In this document: positions 18,503-26,654 of the stretch, one piece after another
How positions within the stretch are numbered: the stretch's first letter is position 1
How the letters are laid out: each line of letters starts with the position of its first letter
Source: CAMCXT01 sp040403315
GTDB lineage: Bacteria > Bacteroidota > Bacteroidia > M30B66
Length of the DNA: 64,000 nt
Assembly (NCBI GenBank): GCA_040403315.1
Contig: JBBAKX010000002.1
Span: 434,001-498,000 of the forward strand
Direction: 5' to 3'
Position numbers and translations under genes: made by a program
The notes under the pieces: model-generated
The model's database searches: none
What the model saw: the letters and a program-made list of their open reading frames with translations, nothing else
Told to the model about the DNA's origin: nothing

Positions 18503-19372
18503 ATGAATAGAAAGGAATTTCTCCGAAAAGGAATGCTTGGAGCAGGCGCTGTTGCCAGTATTACTGCATCAACCAAGCTATCGGGCGAATCTGCTCCCAG
18601 CGAAGAACATCTTACAGGCTTTAACCACATTCCACCAATAGCACCAGAAAAAATGAGCAACATTGTTATTCACAGAGCTTCTAGCCGCGGCCACGCCAAT
18701 CACGGCTGGCTCAATAGTTACCATACTTTCAGTTTTTCGCAATACTATAATCCTGAGCGTATGCATTTTGGTGTGCTTAGGGTGTTGAACGACGATATTG
18801 TAAGCGGAGGACAAGGCTTCGGCACCCATCCACACGACAACATGGAGATTATTTCGATTCCATTAAAGGGCGACTTGGAGCACAAAGATTCGATGGGCAA
18901 TGTTCAAGTGATTCGTCAAAATGATATCCAAGCGATGAGCGCAGGTTCGGGAATTACACATTCTGAATACAACCGAAATGCAGATGCGGAAGTTAATTTC
19001 CTACAAATCTGGATTTATCCCAATCAGAAAAATGTAAAGCCACGTTACGATCAACTGGCCATCGACCCAACGAAGATGAACAACCGCTTTCAACAAATCC
19101 TTTCGCCTTCTAAAGAGGATGATGGCGTTTGGATTCATCAGGATGCTTGGTTTCACATGGGGAACTTTGCCAAAGAGACAAGCACTGAATACACGTTAAA
19201 GAAACAAGGAAACGGTATCTACATATTTGTGCTAGAAGGCGAAATTATGGCTGGTGAAACTACTCTTGGAAAAAGAGACGGGATGGGCATGTGGGATACA
19301 AATACAATCCAGCTTAAGGCAAATACAGACGCACAAATTTTGGTTATGGAAGTTCCAATGAACCAGTCGTAA
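18503..19372 (+). CDS. Pirin family protein with an N-terminal export-like leader
   Basis: This 289-residue bicupin has the four metal ligands of pirins and quercetinase-type YhhW: His109 and His111 (HPHDNMEI), and His153 and Glu155 (THSEYN). The canonical pirin body begins near residue 51 (MSNIVIHRASSRG). In front of it are ~50 residues starting MNRKEFLRKG and a small hydrophobic stretch, which resembles a Tat leader but has RK rather than RR. Known pirins act in the cytosol or nucleus as redox-sensitive regulators or dioxygenases, so this leader is unusual. The promoter sits directly before the ATG at 18503, which supports the long start. It is followed 26 nt later by a YceI-family gene, a pairing often seen in Bacteroidota. 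The biological substrate is unknown. Confidence 0.85.
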   Translation: MNRKEFLRKGMLGAGAVASITASTKLSGESAPSEEHLTGFNHIPPIAPEKMSNIVIHRASSRGHANHGWLNSYHTFSFSQYYNPERMHFGVLRVLNDDIVSGGQGFGTHPHDNMEIISIPLKGDLEHKDSMGNVQVIRQNDIQAMSAGSGITHSEYNRNADAEVNFLQIWIYPNQKNVKPRYDQLAIDPTKMNNRFQQILSPSKEDDGVWIHQDAWFHMGNFAKETSTEYTLKKQGNGIYIFVLEGEIMAGETTLGKRDGMGMWDTNTIQLKANTDAQILVMEVPMNQS

Positions 19373-19398
19373 TAAAACATAAACCCCAATACACTAAT

Positions 19399-19929
19399 AT
19401 GAGCACTCAAAAATGGGCACTTGACCCAACACACTCAGAAATCCAATTTAAGGTAAAACACCTTATGATTACTACTGTAACAGGAAGCTTCAAAAGTTTC
19501 GATGCTTCAGTTGAAACAGATGGTGAAGATTTTTCAACAGCAAAAATCACTTTCAATGCTGATGTTGCATCTATCAGTACTGGAAACGAACAACGTGATG
19601 AACATTTGAAGTCTCCAGAATTCTTCGATGCAGCTATTAACCCACATGTAAGTTTTAAATCAACAGAGATGACAAAGTCTGGTGATGATGAATTCTCCCT
19701 GAAAGGAAATTTAACCATGCATGGCGTTACACAAGCTGTTGAATTTAAAGTGGAAGAAGGCGGAATTGCTAAAGATCCATGGGGAAATACCAAAGCAGGA
19801 TTCACCTTAAGTGGAAAGGTGAACCGCAAAGACTTTGGTCTTACTTGGAACGTTGCTACAGAAGCAGGCGGCGTGCTTGTGAGTGAAGAAGTTAAATTAT
19901 TGGCCGAAATTCAATTCGCGAAACAATAA
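19399..19929 (+). CDS. YceI family polyisoprenoid-binding lipocalin-like protein
   Basis: This 176-residue protein matches the YceI family over its full length: WALDPTHSEIQFKVKHL at the N terminus, EFFDAAINPHVSF in the middle, and LTMHGVTQ with WGNTKAGF near the end. The fold is a lipocalin-like barrel that binds polyisoprenoids or similar lipids. No signal peptide is evident, as in the cytoplasmic YceI members of Bacteroidota. It lies 26 nt behind the pirin gene and before a strong terminator, so the two form a bicistronic operon under the promoter at 18462-18498. Stress- or redox-linked expression is plausible from the pirin partner but is not shown here. Confidence 0.9.
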   Translation: MSTQKWALDPTHSEIQFKVKHLMITTVTGSFKSFDASVETDGEDFSTAKITFNADVASISTGNEQRDEHLKSPEFFDAAINPHVSFKSTEMTKSGDDEFSLKGNLTMHGVTQAVEFKVEEGGIAKDPWGNTKAGFTLSGKVNRKDFGLTWNVATEAGGVLVSEEVKLLAEIQFAKQ

Positions 19930-19954
19930 GTACTTTCAACAAGATTTGATATCT

Positions 19955-19992
19955 AACGCCCCGTTGAGCAAAAATCTTCGGGGCGTTTTTAT
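19955..19992 (+). terminator. Rho-independent terminator of pirin-yceI
   Basis: A 9-bp GC-rich stem, AACGCCCCG (19955-19963) with CGGGGCGTT (19979-19987), is followed by a T tract. It lies inside an over-extended open frame of the next gene, which argues that the next gene starts downstream at 20006. Confidence 0.92.
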
Positions 19993-20005
19993 TTCTTTGC
20001 TTCTG

Positions 20006-20695
20006 ATGTCGAAATTTTCCTCTCACTCTGCAGAAGTTTGGCTTCAACTTATCCGAAATACGATGGTTGAGCATGCCAATTTTATTCTAGCCAAAGGAAT
20101 GCAGAAATACATGAAGGATCACTATTCATTCTATGGAGTGAATAGTCCGACGCGCAAGCAATTGCTCAAGACATTGTATACTTCTGAAGGGAAGCCTGAA
20201 CCACAAGTCGTTCGAAGCCTTGCCCTATTGCTTTGGGTTGAAGAGGAAAGAGAAATGCAATATGTTGCTTTAGATCTTTTAGAAAGCATCAAACGAAAAT
20301 TAGAACCAACTGATCTAGAACTAATAGAGAAACTCATCAAACATAAAAGCTGGTGGGACACGGTTGATTTGTTGGCTAGTCATCTTGCAGGCGCTTGGTT
20401 GCTGAAATACCCAAAGAGCAGGGAAAAAATCCTTCAAAGATGGTTCGAATCAGAAAACATGTGGCTTCAAAGAACTGTGTTGATTCACCAACTAAATTAC
20501 AAGCAACAAACCGACGAATTGTTGTTATTTAGCTACATCGAAAAGCTGAACACTTCGAATGAATTCTTTATTCGAAAAGCCATAGGTTGGGCACTCCGGC
20601 AATATGCTAGAACGAATCCTGAATCAGTTCAGATTTTTGTCCAAAAAACTCCGATGAGCCCATTAAGTTTCAGAGAAGCAACTAAGCATCTGTGA
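20006..20695 (+). CDS. DNA alkylation repair (AlkD-like HEAT repeat) protein
   Basis: This 229-residue all-helical protein resembles the AlkC/AlkD family of DNA glycosylases. It shows YGVNSPTRKQL near the start, KSWWDTVDLLA in the middle, and WLQRTVLIHQL with FIRKAIGWALRQYA towards the end. The WWDTVD motif carries the aromatic/Asp residues used to engage alkylated bases in AlkD. AlkD removes positively charged N3- and N7-alkylpurines without flipping the base. The start at 20006 was chosen because the open frame upstream runs through the yceI 3' end and its terminator. The gene stands alone, with ~180 nt before the next gene. Confidence in the family is high; the substrate range is inferred. 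Confidence 0.88.
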   Translation: MSKFSSHSAEVWLQLIRNTMVEHANFILAKGMQKYMKDHYSFYGVNSPTRKQLLKTLYTSEGKPEPQVVRSLALLLWVEEEREMQYVALDLLESIKRKLEPTDLELIEKLIKHKSWWDTVDLLASHLAGAWLLKYPKSREKILQRWFESENMWLQRTVLIHQLNYKQQTDELLLFSYIEKLNTSNEFFIRKAIGWALRQYARTNPESVQIFVQKTPMSPLSFREATKHL

Positions 20696-20845
20696 TCGCG
20701 AAAGAAAATGATGAAAAATGACTTTTATTACCTGAATAAAACCACTATACAGAACCACTGTATTGAGTAATTAACAACATAAAACACTGACATTCATTTA
20801 CATAAAAGAGTAATCCCAAATAGTTTTTTTTTCACTTTCTTTAGA

Positions 20846-20853
20846 TAGTTTTG
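20846..20853 (+). promoter_or_regulatory. Bacteroidota-type -7 promoter element
   Basis: TAGTTTTG matches TAnnTTTG and lies 20 nt before the ATG at 20874. A poly-T stretch sits where the -33 TTTG would be expected, so the -33 element is degenerate. Confidence 0.5.
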
Positions 20854-20873
20854 TATCCGCACCCAAAGCGCAA

Positions 20874-22448
20874 ATGAACAGACTCTTATTACTTCTATTT
20901 TTACTTTTTCCAATTGCAGTCTTTTCACAGGTGCCTGGCAACAAACCATCTGTACCTGATACTGTTAAACCGAAAAAAAACAATATACCACTAGATACCA
21001 GCGAATTTTGGAGAGACTCCTTGTTTAAAGACGGTGATCCCAAAATTTGGCGAGATGGCGAAGTTCAGCGTCAGCCGAAACCACCAAGAAAACGAAGAAA
21101 ATTCAAGATCCGCTTCAGCGATCGTGTACAATATTCACTTTTAGGAGATTATCCATTAACTACTTCTGCTGGGGTTCCTACAACACTGGTTCTTCAGAAA
21201 AAACTCACCGCTTGGGAAGATTCAATCATCCCGATTAAATACCGCGGCGACACCACCTTGCGTGAACACCGTCGTTCGGTTTTACTTCGTGCAGGAAGAA
21301 TTTTATTGATCGACGCACCTATCGAAACTTTGGTGATGGCGCTAGGACAAGACTTCTATGGTCATTATGGCAGAATGCGCGAATTTGGTCTTGAAGGTGC
21401 TAATTTGAAATTTGGAGCACCAATTCCTTTCTGGCGCCCAATGAACAATTTAGCATACGAACGACCAGTGATTGAACAATTGGGATCTCGACAAGAAATT
21501 GCAATGGTTGCTGGTGGAGCACTTGAGTTTAACTCAATGGCATCCAATGAAATTTCTACCCGTTGGATGCAACGTAAATCGTTGTATTATAGAGAGGCGC
21601 TTCATTTCCTTCGACTTCAAACAGCTGCAATTACGAGCGTGCTCACAGCAACAAACGATCAATCAAACCGGGTTTCTGCAGTTGATGATTGGTTGTTTTA
21701 CACAAACCGCACTTATGGTTTTTATTCATCCTATGGCTACTCTGCCAATGATTTGAAAAAAGACTATGCGATTGCAGCTTTAACCAACCCATGGCTCTAT
21801 ACATCAATGTATAGTGTTTTTGGTCAGTTCCTATTTAATGGAAAAGACTCCTTAAACATCCCAGCGATTAAATTGGGATATGGGAAATCATTGATGCCTT
21901 GGGTTAGATTCGGATTTTCACCTTTCGGTGGAGAGTGGATTCCTGAGATTTCAGTGACAAAACACCGCCAGGTTTTGAACATTTATGCCCGTATCGGGAA
22001 CAATGCTTTCAACCAGAACTACGGTGGAGGGATCAAATTGATCAACTTCAGAAGAAGTACCAAACTATCTTTGAACGCTCACCTCACCTATTGGAATCAG
22101 AAGTACTTTTACAGAGGTTACGGAAACCAAGTTACCGAGCCAATTGGCTTTGGAGGTGCAGCAACCGTATCAGGGTTCTATAAAGTATCGAAAGCTTGGA
22201 ACCACTCACTTTCGGTGGTATTTACTGCAGGTTACAAAACCCGCGGTTACATGGAAGGTGAAGTTTGGGATGCTTCGCCGATTCTGCGCGCTGGGATTAG
22301 CTTTAATTTGGATAAGGATTACGAACAAGATGACACTGTTCCGGAATACGAATATGTTCCAAACAAGCTGACCAAAAAAGAAAGAAAAAGAGAAAAAGCT
22401 AAACTTGCTAAGGCAAGAAAGGCAGCACAAAAAAAATATAAGCGGTAA
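20874..22448 (+). CDS. Conserved envelope protein of unknown function with basic C-terminal tail
   Basis: This 524-residue protein has a clear signal peptide (about residues 1-19, ending FSQ). A Pro/Lys-rich stretch and a strongly basic PPRKRRKFKIR segment (~70-80) follow. The body shows amphipathic strands and aromatic residues in its second half (VRFGFSPFGGEWIPE, YARIGNNAFNQNYGGG), as in outer-membrane barrels. The central GGALEFNSMASNE segment and the predicted helices after it are not recognised as a named domain. The last ~25 residues are almost all Lys, Arg and Ala, which is odd for a barrel end. Its stop codon overlaps the start of a Tat-lipoprotein gene (TAATG), so the two are translationally coupled. 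A joint envelope role is likely but undefined. Confidence 0.7.
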   Translation: MNRLLLLLFLLFPIAVFSQVPGNKPSVPDTVKPKKNNIPLDTSEFWRDSLFKDGDPKIWRDGEVQRQPKPPRKRRKFKIRFSDRVQYSLLGDYPLTTSAGVPTTLVLQKKLTAWEDSIIPIKYRGDTTLREHRRSVLLRAGRILLIDAPIETLVMALGQDFYGHYGRMREFGLEGANLKFGAPIPFWRPMNNLAYERPVIEQLGSRQEIAMVAGGALEFNSMASNEISTRWMQRKSLYYREALHFLRLQTAAITSVLTATNDQSNRVSAVDDWLFYTNRTYGFYSSYGYSANDLKKDYAIAALTNPWLYTSMYSVFGQFLFNGKDSLNIPAIKLGYGKSLMPWVRFGFSPFGGEWIPEISVTKHRQVLNIYARIGNNAFNQNYGGGIKLINFRRSTKLSLNAHLTYWNQKYFYRGYGNQVTEPIGFGGAATVSGFYKVSKAWNHSLSVVFTAGYKTRGYMEGEVWDASPILRAGISFNLDKDYEQDDTVPEYEYVPNKLTKKERKREKAKLAKARKAAQKKYKR

Positions 22449-23335
22449 TGAAAGAATTAAACAGACGCTTATTCATGAAGCAGCTCGGTCTGCTTTCGGC
22501 TGGAATTGGAGCAGTTTCGGTTTTGTCGTCTTGCTACGACGATCGTCTAGATCCATTAACAGTGCCTGAAAAACCTTTTGAAATTGTTGAGCTGAATTTG
22601 AGAGCTCGTCGTTTAGACGAAAATCGCTTCTTCTGGGAAACACTTCTAGGTTTCACTGTTGTTGATTCTCCTAACCCAGGACAGTATACGCTTCAAATAG
22701 GCAACGAAGAAGGCAAGAAGACTCGACTTACCTTCCGCCCTAGCAATCTTCCACCAGAATTAGAAGCGACTTTCTTCCCTCAATATCACTTTACGATTTC
22801 AATTCCAACGAATCAAATTGAGGCATGTTTGGAATGGATTCTTAATCAGAAAGCGATTAATCCAAACACAAACGAATTAGTATCTATTCCACTTTGGAAA
22901 GACTACCTCAACGGCGCTGAAATCGTGAGAAGAAACCTATACAATTCGCAATCGGTTTTCATAAAAGACCCGGCTGGGAATGTAATTGAGTTATTGGCTC
23001 GACACGATAAGCCTGAAATTCGAGATGGAGCTTTCAATAAAGATATGTTTATCGGAATTAGCGAAGTGGGCATTGTTACTCGTGACATCAGAAAAACTGC
23101 TGCACTGATGAAGGATACTTTTGGTGTTGATGAGGTTCAAGGAAGTTCCAACTCTTTCAAACCTATCGGTGGAGCAACTGGTTTGCTTAAACTCATCGTA
23201 CCAGGTAAACCTTGGGTTCCAACCGACAATGAATTAGCTGTATCGCACGAAATGGAATTAACCATTAAACACAGCGCCGAACTTGATCCGATATTGCTTC
23301 CTCAATCTGGAGTTACAATCAAAACTGTACTATAA
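22448..23335 (+). CDS. Tat-exported VOC (glyoxalase-fold) lipoprotein
   Basis: This 295-residue protein has a Tat-type leader (NRRLFMKQLGLLSAG) ending in the lipobox VLSSC, with Cys29 as the lipidated residue. Two VOC-type beta-alpha-beta-beta-beta modules follow: one from about residue 45 (EIVELNLRARRLDENRFFWETLLGF, with VFIKDPAGNVIELLA at its end) and one from about 205 (EVGIVTRDIRK, DTFGVDE). VOC proteins bind a metal and act as dioxygenases, isomerases or lyases, or bind ligands. Tat export fits a folded metalloprotein that is then tethered to the inner or outer membrane. The start overlaps the preceding gene's stop. Whether it keeps all metal ligands cannot be settled by eye. Confidence 0.8.
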   Translation: MKELNRRLFMKQLGLLSAGIGAVSVLSSCYDDRLDPLTVPEKPFEIVELNLRARRLDENRFFWETLLGFTVVDSPNPGQYTLQIGNEEGKKTRLTFRPSNLPPELEATFFPQYHFTISIPTNQIEACLEWILNQKAINPNTNELVSIPLWKDYLNGAEIVRRNLYNSQSVFIKDPAGNVIELLARHDKPEIRDGAFNKDMFIGISEVGIVTRDIRKTAALMKDTFGVDEVQGSSNSFKPIGGATGLLKLIVPGKPWVPTDNELAVSHEMELTIKHSAELDPILLPQSGVTIKTVL

Positions 23336-23341
23336 AACACG

Positions 23342-23369
23342 AATCCTGCTCACTGCAGGATTTTTTTTT
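23342..23369 (+). terminator. Rho-independent terminator of the envelope/VOC gene pair
   Basis: An 8-bp stem, AATCCTGC (23342-23349) with GCAGGATT (23355-23362), has a 5-nt loop and runs into nine Ts, 6 nt after the stop. Confidence 0.93.
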
Positions 23370-23426
23370 GAGTTTAAGCAACATGAAAAGCGTTAAATTC
23401 ATCAAGTAAACAATAAACCATCAATC

Positions 23427-25220
23427 ATGAAAAACAAGCTACTCTCCCTTGGCTTTTGCATAGCTGCAATTTCTGTTTCTGCTGCAACAAAGTTCGAAAC
23501 CTTGTTCGCCGTTAACAAAGAAGTTGTCTTTCAAAAATTGCCAGCCTCTTGGTTCACTGATGAAATTCAGGCACCAATCAACCCAATTGCTTTTCACCTT
23601 AACGAAGTGGAGCAACATCTTCGGAGCAATATCCCTTCATCGATTCCATTTGATTTATACCAAAAAAGATTCGAATTGCTTGATGTATTACATGAATACC
23701 ATGAAAGTCAGGCATTTCCGATCAATTTGAACTTTAATTTTAGAACGCCGATTTTCATCGATCAATTCAACAATTACTGTGCAGTGGGTTGGTTGATGCA
23801 CAATTCAGGTGCAGAGAACCTAGCCCGCGAAATTCAATCGAGCCAAAATATGGCGTATTTGAAGAATATTCGTGTTGAAGGATTAGACTCATGGGTAGCG
23901 AATTCTGGTTTCACAGCAGAAGAATTGGCTTGGATTCAGCCTGGTTATCCACCTCCAGCAACTGTTTCACCACTGTTGGGAGGAGTTGATGGAACTGTTT
24001 ACGATATCTATCCAACCAATTTCGGTCAGCTGTATGCAGCAGGCACATTCCAAACTGCCGACGGGGTAACAGTGAACAATATAGCTGAATACCTTCCTGG
24101 CTTTGCAGGATACCTTTGGACTAGCATGGGAGAAGGATTCAATGGATCAGTCTTCACCCTCGATATGCTCAACAACGAAATTGTAGCAGGTGGAAACTTT
24201 ACCGCCTCTGGAACAGTCCCAATGTTTGGTGTTGGACGATATGCAAAAGGTATTTGGGAACCTCTAGGCAATGGGCTAAATGGAACTGTGCAAGATCTGG
24301 AATGGTTCAATGGGGCGCTTTATGCAGCAGGACTATTCAACAAACCAGAAGACGGAACTCCGTTTTGCAATTTTGCTCGATGGACTGGCCAGGCTTGGGA
24401 AAGTTTGGGAGGATACATCAATGGTCCTGTTTACAAAATCTACAATGATGGAAATCGTCTTTTGTTAGGCGGAAGTTTTTCATCGGTTTCTGGCGTTACA
24501 GTAAGCAATGTTGCAGCTTTTGATGGAAATGAATTTTCTGCTGTTGGTAGTGGCCTTACCATGCCAGTTAGAGCGATCGAACGTTTCAACGATGAGATAT
24601 TAGTTGGAGGTAATCTATTCCACAACAACCAACTATGTGGGATCATGCATCAAGTTGATAATACATGGAACACTTTACTCACAAACATGGAGTTTTCACT
24701 CGATTCGTCTAATGTCGTTTATGATTTGGATATCATCAACAATCGATTATCGGTTTCTGGTAACCTGCAATTTTTCCCAGTCAGCGGAAACTATGGTTCG
24801 GGCGTGCTAGAGCTTTCCATTTTTAACAACGAAGGATACTTCAATGGATACACAGGTTTAGATTCTACTGTGTACGTACTGGAACCTTTCTTGGATGGAA
24901 TTTACGCTGGTGGAATCTTCGAATACTCTGGAAACACGGCATTAAACGGAATTGGAATAATCGACGATTTAATTACCTCAACAAAATCAATCGAAAATGT
25001 GATTCAAATCAAAGCAATTCCGAATCCATCAAACGGAGCGATGTTCATCCAAGGAATTGAAAGTGAATCAGAAATTAAACTCTTCACCGTCGATGGTCGA
25101 TTGGTTGATCATTACGCTGCCAACCATGATCACTTCATTAAACCTCAGCCACCAGGAATTTACTTGCTTCAACTCATTCAACAAGGGAAACAAAAAACAC
25201 TGAAAATCCAGTTTCAATGA
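23427..25220 (+). CDS. T9SS type A cargo protein with beta-propeller-like repeats
   Basis: This 597-residue protein has a signal peptide (ending about SAA). An N-terminal domain of ~170 residues includes a Cys-containing NNYCAVGWLMHNSG segment. From about residue 185 there are at least five repeats of ~45-55 residues built on (L/I)YAAG-x-F or IVAGGNF, then a W-x-x-(L/M)G motif and G-x-V-x-x-(L/I). These resemble delta-60 or Kelch-like propeller blades. The C-terminal ~75 residues form a type A sorting domain (AIPNPSNGAMF, LFTVDGR, GIYLLQL). It is likely surface-exposed. No catalytic residues stand out. Terminators on both sides make it a single-gene unit. Confidence 0.83.
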   Translation: MKNKLLSLGFCIAAISVSAATKFETLFAVNKEVVFQKLPASWFTDEIQAPINPIAFHLNEVEQHLRSNIPSSIPFDLYQKRFELLDVLHEYHESQAFPINLNFNFRTPIFIDQFNNYCAVGWLMHNSGAENLAREIQSSQNMAYLKNIRVEGLDSWVANSGFTAEELAWIQPGYPPPATVSPLLGGVDGTVYDIYPTNFGQLYAAGTFQTADGVTVNNIAEYLPGFAGYLWTSMGEGFNGSVFTLDMLNNEIVAGGNFTASGTVPMFGVGRYAKGIWEPLGNGLNGTVQDLEWFNGALYAAGLFNKPEDGTPFCNFARWTGQAWESLGGYINGPVYKIYNDGNRLLLGGSFSSVSGVTVSNVAAFDGNEFSAVGSGLTMPVRAIERFNDEILVGGNLFHNNQLCGIMHQVDNTWNTLLTNMEFSLDSSNVVYDLDIINNRLSVSGNLQFFPVSGNYGSGVLELSIFNNEGYFNGYTGLDSTVYVLEPFLDGIYAGGIFEYSGNTALNGIGIIDDLITSTKSIENVIQIKAIPNPSNGAMFIQGIESESEIKLFTVDGRLVDHYAANHDHFIKPQPPGIYLLQLIQQGKQKTLKIQFQ

Positions 25221-25229
25221 TTCAATCTT

Positions 25230-25257
25230 AAGCCTCGGTTCGCCTCCGGGGCTTTTT
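25230..25257 (+). terminator. Rho-independent terminator of the propeller cargo gene
   Basis: AAGCCTCGG (25230-25238) pairs with CCGGGGCTT (25246-25254) with one T-G wobble, followed by a short T tract 9 nt after the stop. Confidence 0.85.
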
Positions 25258-25306
25258 CAATTATAACGTCTATTAAACAGTTTTCAAAATACACCGTCTG
25301 CATCTC

Positions 25307-26587
25307 ATGAAAAAACTGATTCTATTTTTATTTATTCTACGCGGTACATTAATAGCACAACCACTTTACTTTCCTCCTCTCACCGGTAATGAATGGGAAA
25401 CCATTTCTCCCGACAGTTTAAATTGGTGCCCTGATTCACTTCAGGCGCTCATCGACTATGTAGGCAATAACAACTCAAAAGCCTTTCTCATTTTAAAAGA
25501 TGGAAAGATTGTTTCTGAGAATTATTACAATGGATTTGTAAGTACCGACAATTGGTATTGGGCATCGGCAGGAAAAACGGTAACAGCCTTTTTAGTTGGG
25601 ATGGCGCAAGAGGAAGGCCTACTAGATATAAATGAACCATCTTCTACTTACCAAGGTGCAGGTTGGACTGTTTGCACTCCAGAGCAAGAACAAGCAATTA
25701 CGGTATTGAATCAGTTAAATATGACCAGCGGTTTACTCACCGACGGAGTTGACTTAGATTGTACAATAGATACATGTTTGCAATACTTCACCACACCGGG
25801 GTCAAGATGGTACTATCACAATTCGCCTTATACAAGGCTCGATAAGGTAATTGAAGGCGCTTCTGGAGTGCCTTTTAATCAATACTACAGTAGCCGACTG
25901 CGTAATCGGATTGGCATGAACGGATTGTATCTACCAAGTGGATCGAACAATGTGAATTTCAGCACACCTAGAAGCATGGCTAGATTTGGGATGTTGCTTT
26001 TGAACAAAGGGATTTGGAACAATGATACCTTGATGCAGGATCAAGCATTTTTTGAGGTAATGACCAATACATCTCAAACCTTGAATAAATCTTACGGATA
26101 TCTAACTTGGCTGAATGGTAAAGAGAGCTTTCAATTACCTGGTATAACATTAAATTTTCCAGGCTTCTTGCTTCCAGATGCTCCTTCCGATTTATTCGCG
26201 GCCTTGGGTAAAGATGGACAATATATTTTGGTGATTCCATCAGAAAATATGGTGGTAATTCGAATGGGAGAAGCTCCTGATGGAAGTGCAGGTTTGGTTC
26301 CAACAGTGATGGCGAATGAAATTATGAGAAGAATAGGATTAATGGATTGCAACATAACTGTAGTTGATCATCAACCTACAAAACAATACCTAGTAAATAC
26401 GCAAGAAGGCTTCATCAGTATTGATGGAAATTCGTTTGATACATTGATGCTTTTTGATCTGCAAGGAAGATTGGTTGAAAGTAGTTTTGGCAACACGATC
26501 AAAACAAACAACCTTCGACCAGGAATTTACTTACTTTCAGGTTATTCATCTAACAGATCGATCCAACAAAAAGTGTTGATTAGATGA
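25307..26587 (+). CDS. Secreted serine hydrolase of the beta-lactamase/class C fold, T9SS type A cargo
   Basis: This 426-residue protein has a signal peptide (ending LIAQ). The hydrolase body has the nucleophile motif SxxK as ASAGKTV (Ser87, Lys90) and the YxN motif as YHN (Tyr170, Asn172), plus VLNQLNMTSGL and a C-terminal GKDGQYI segment in place of the usual HTG/KTG box. The last ~75 residues are a type A sorting domain (LFDLQGRL, GIYLLSG). Members of this family hydrolyse esters, D-amino-acid peptides or beta-lactams. With a T9SS tail it acts outside the cell. It is unlikely to be a resistance enzyme. The altered third motif leaves substrate preference open. Confidence 0.87.
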   Translation: MKKLILFLFILRGTLIAQPLYFPPLTGNEWETISPDSLNWCPDSLQALIDYVGNNNSKAFLILKDGKIVSENYYNGFVSTDNWYWASAGKTVTAFLVGMAQEEGLLDINEPSSTYQGAGWTVCTPEQEQAITVLNQLNMTSGLLTDGVDLDCTIDTCLQYFTTPGSRWYYHNSPYTRLDKVIEGASGVPFNQYYSSRLRNRIGMNGLYLPSGSNNVNFSTPRSMARFGMLLLNKGIWNNDTLMQDQAFFEVMTNTSQTLNKSYGYLTWLNGKESFQLPGITLNFPGFLLPDAPSDLFAALGKDGQYILVIPSENMVVIRMGEAPDGSAGLVPTVMANEIMRRIGLMDCNITVVDHQPTKQYLVNTQEGFISIDGNSFDTLMLFDLQGRLVESSFGNTIKTNNLRPGIYLLSGYSSNRSIQQKVLIR

Positions 26588-26654
26588 GTCGATTTACCTT
26601 GCTTCGAACAAACTTTTGTAGGATTTGTTAATTTTACTTCGCACCTCAATACAA

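Noticed and set aside
19407..19829. 140-codon minus-strand frame opposite yceI
   Set aside because: It mirrors the YceI coding sequence and shows no features of its own.
19883..20005. Upstream extension of the DNA alkylation repair gene
   Set aside because: It runs through the yceI 3' end and its terminator; the family sequence begins after the ATG at 20006.
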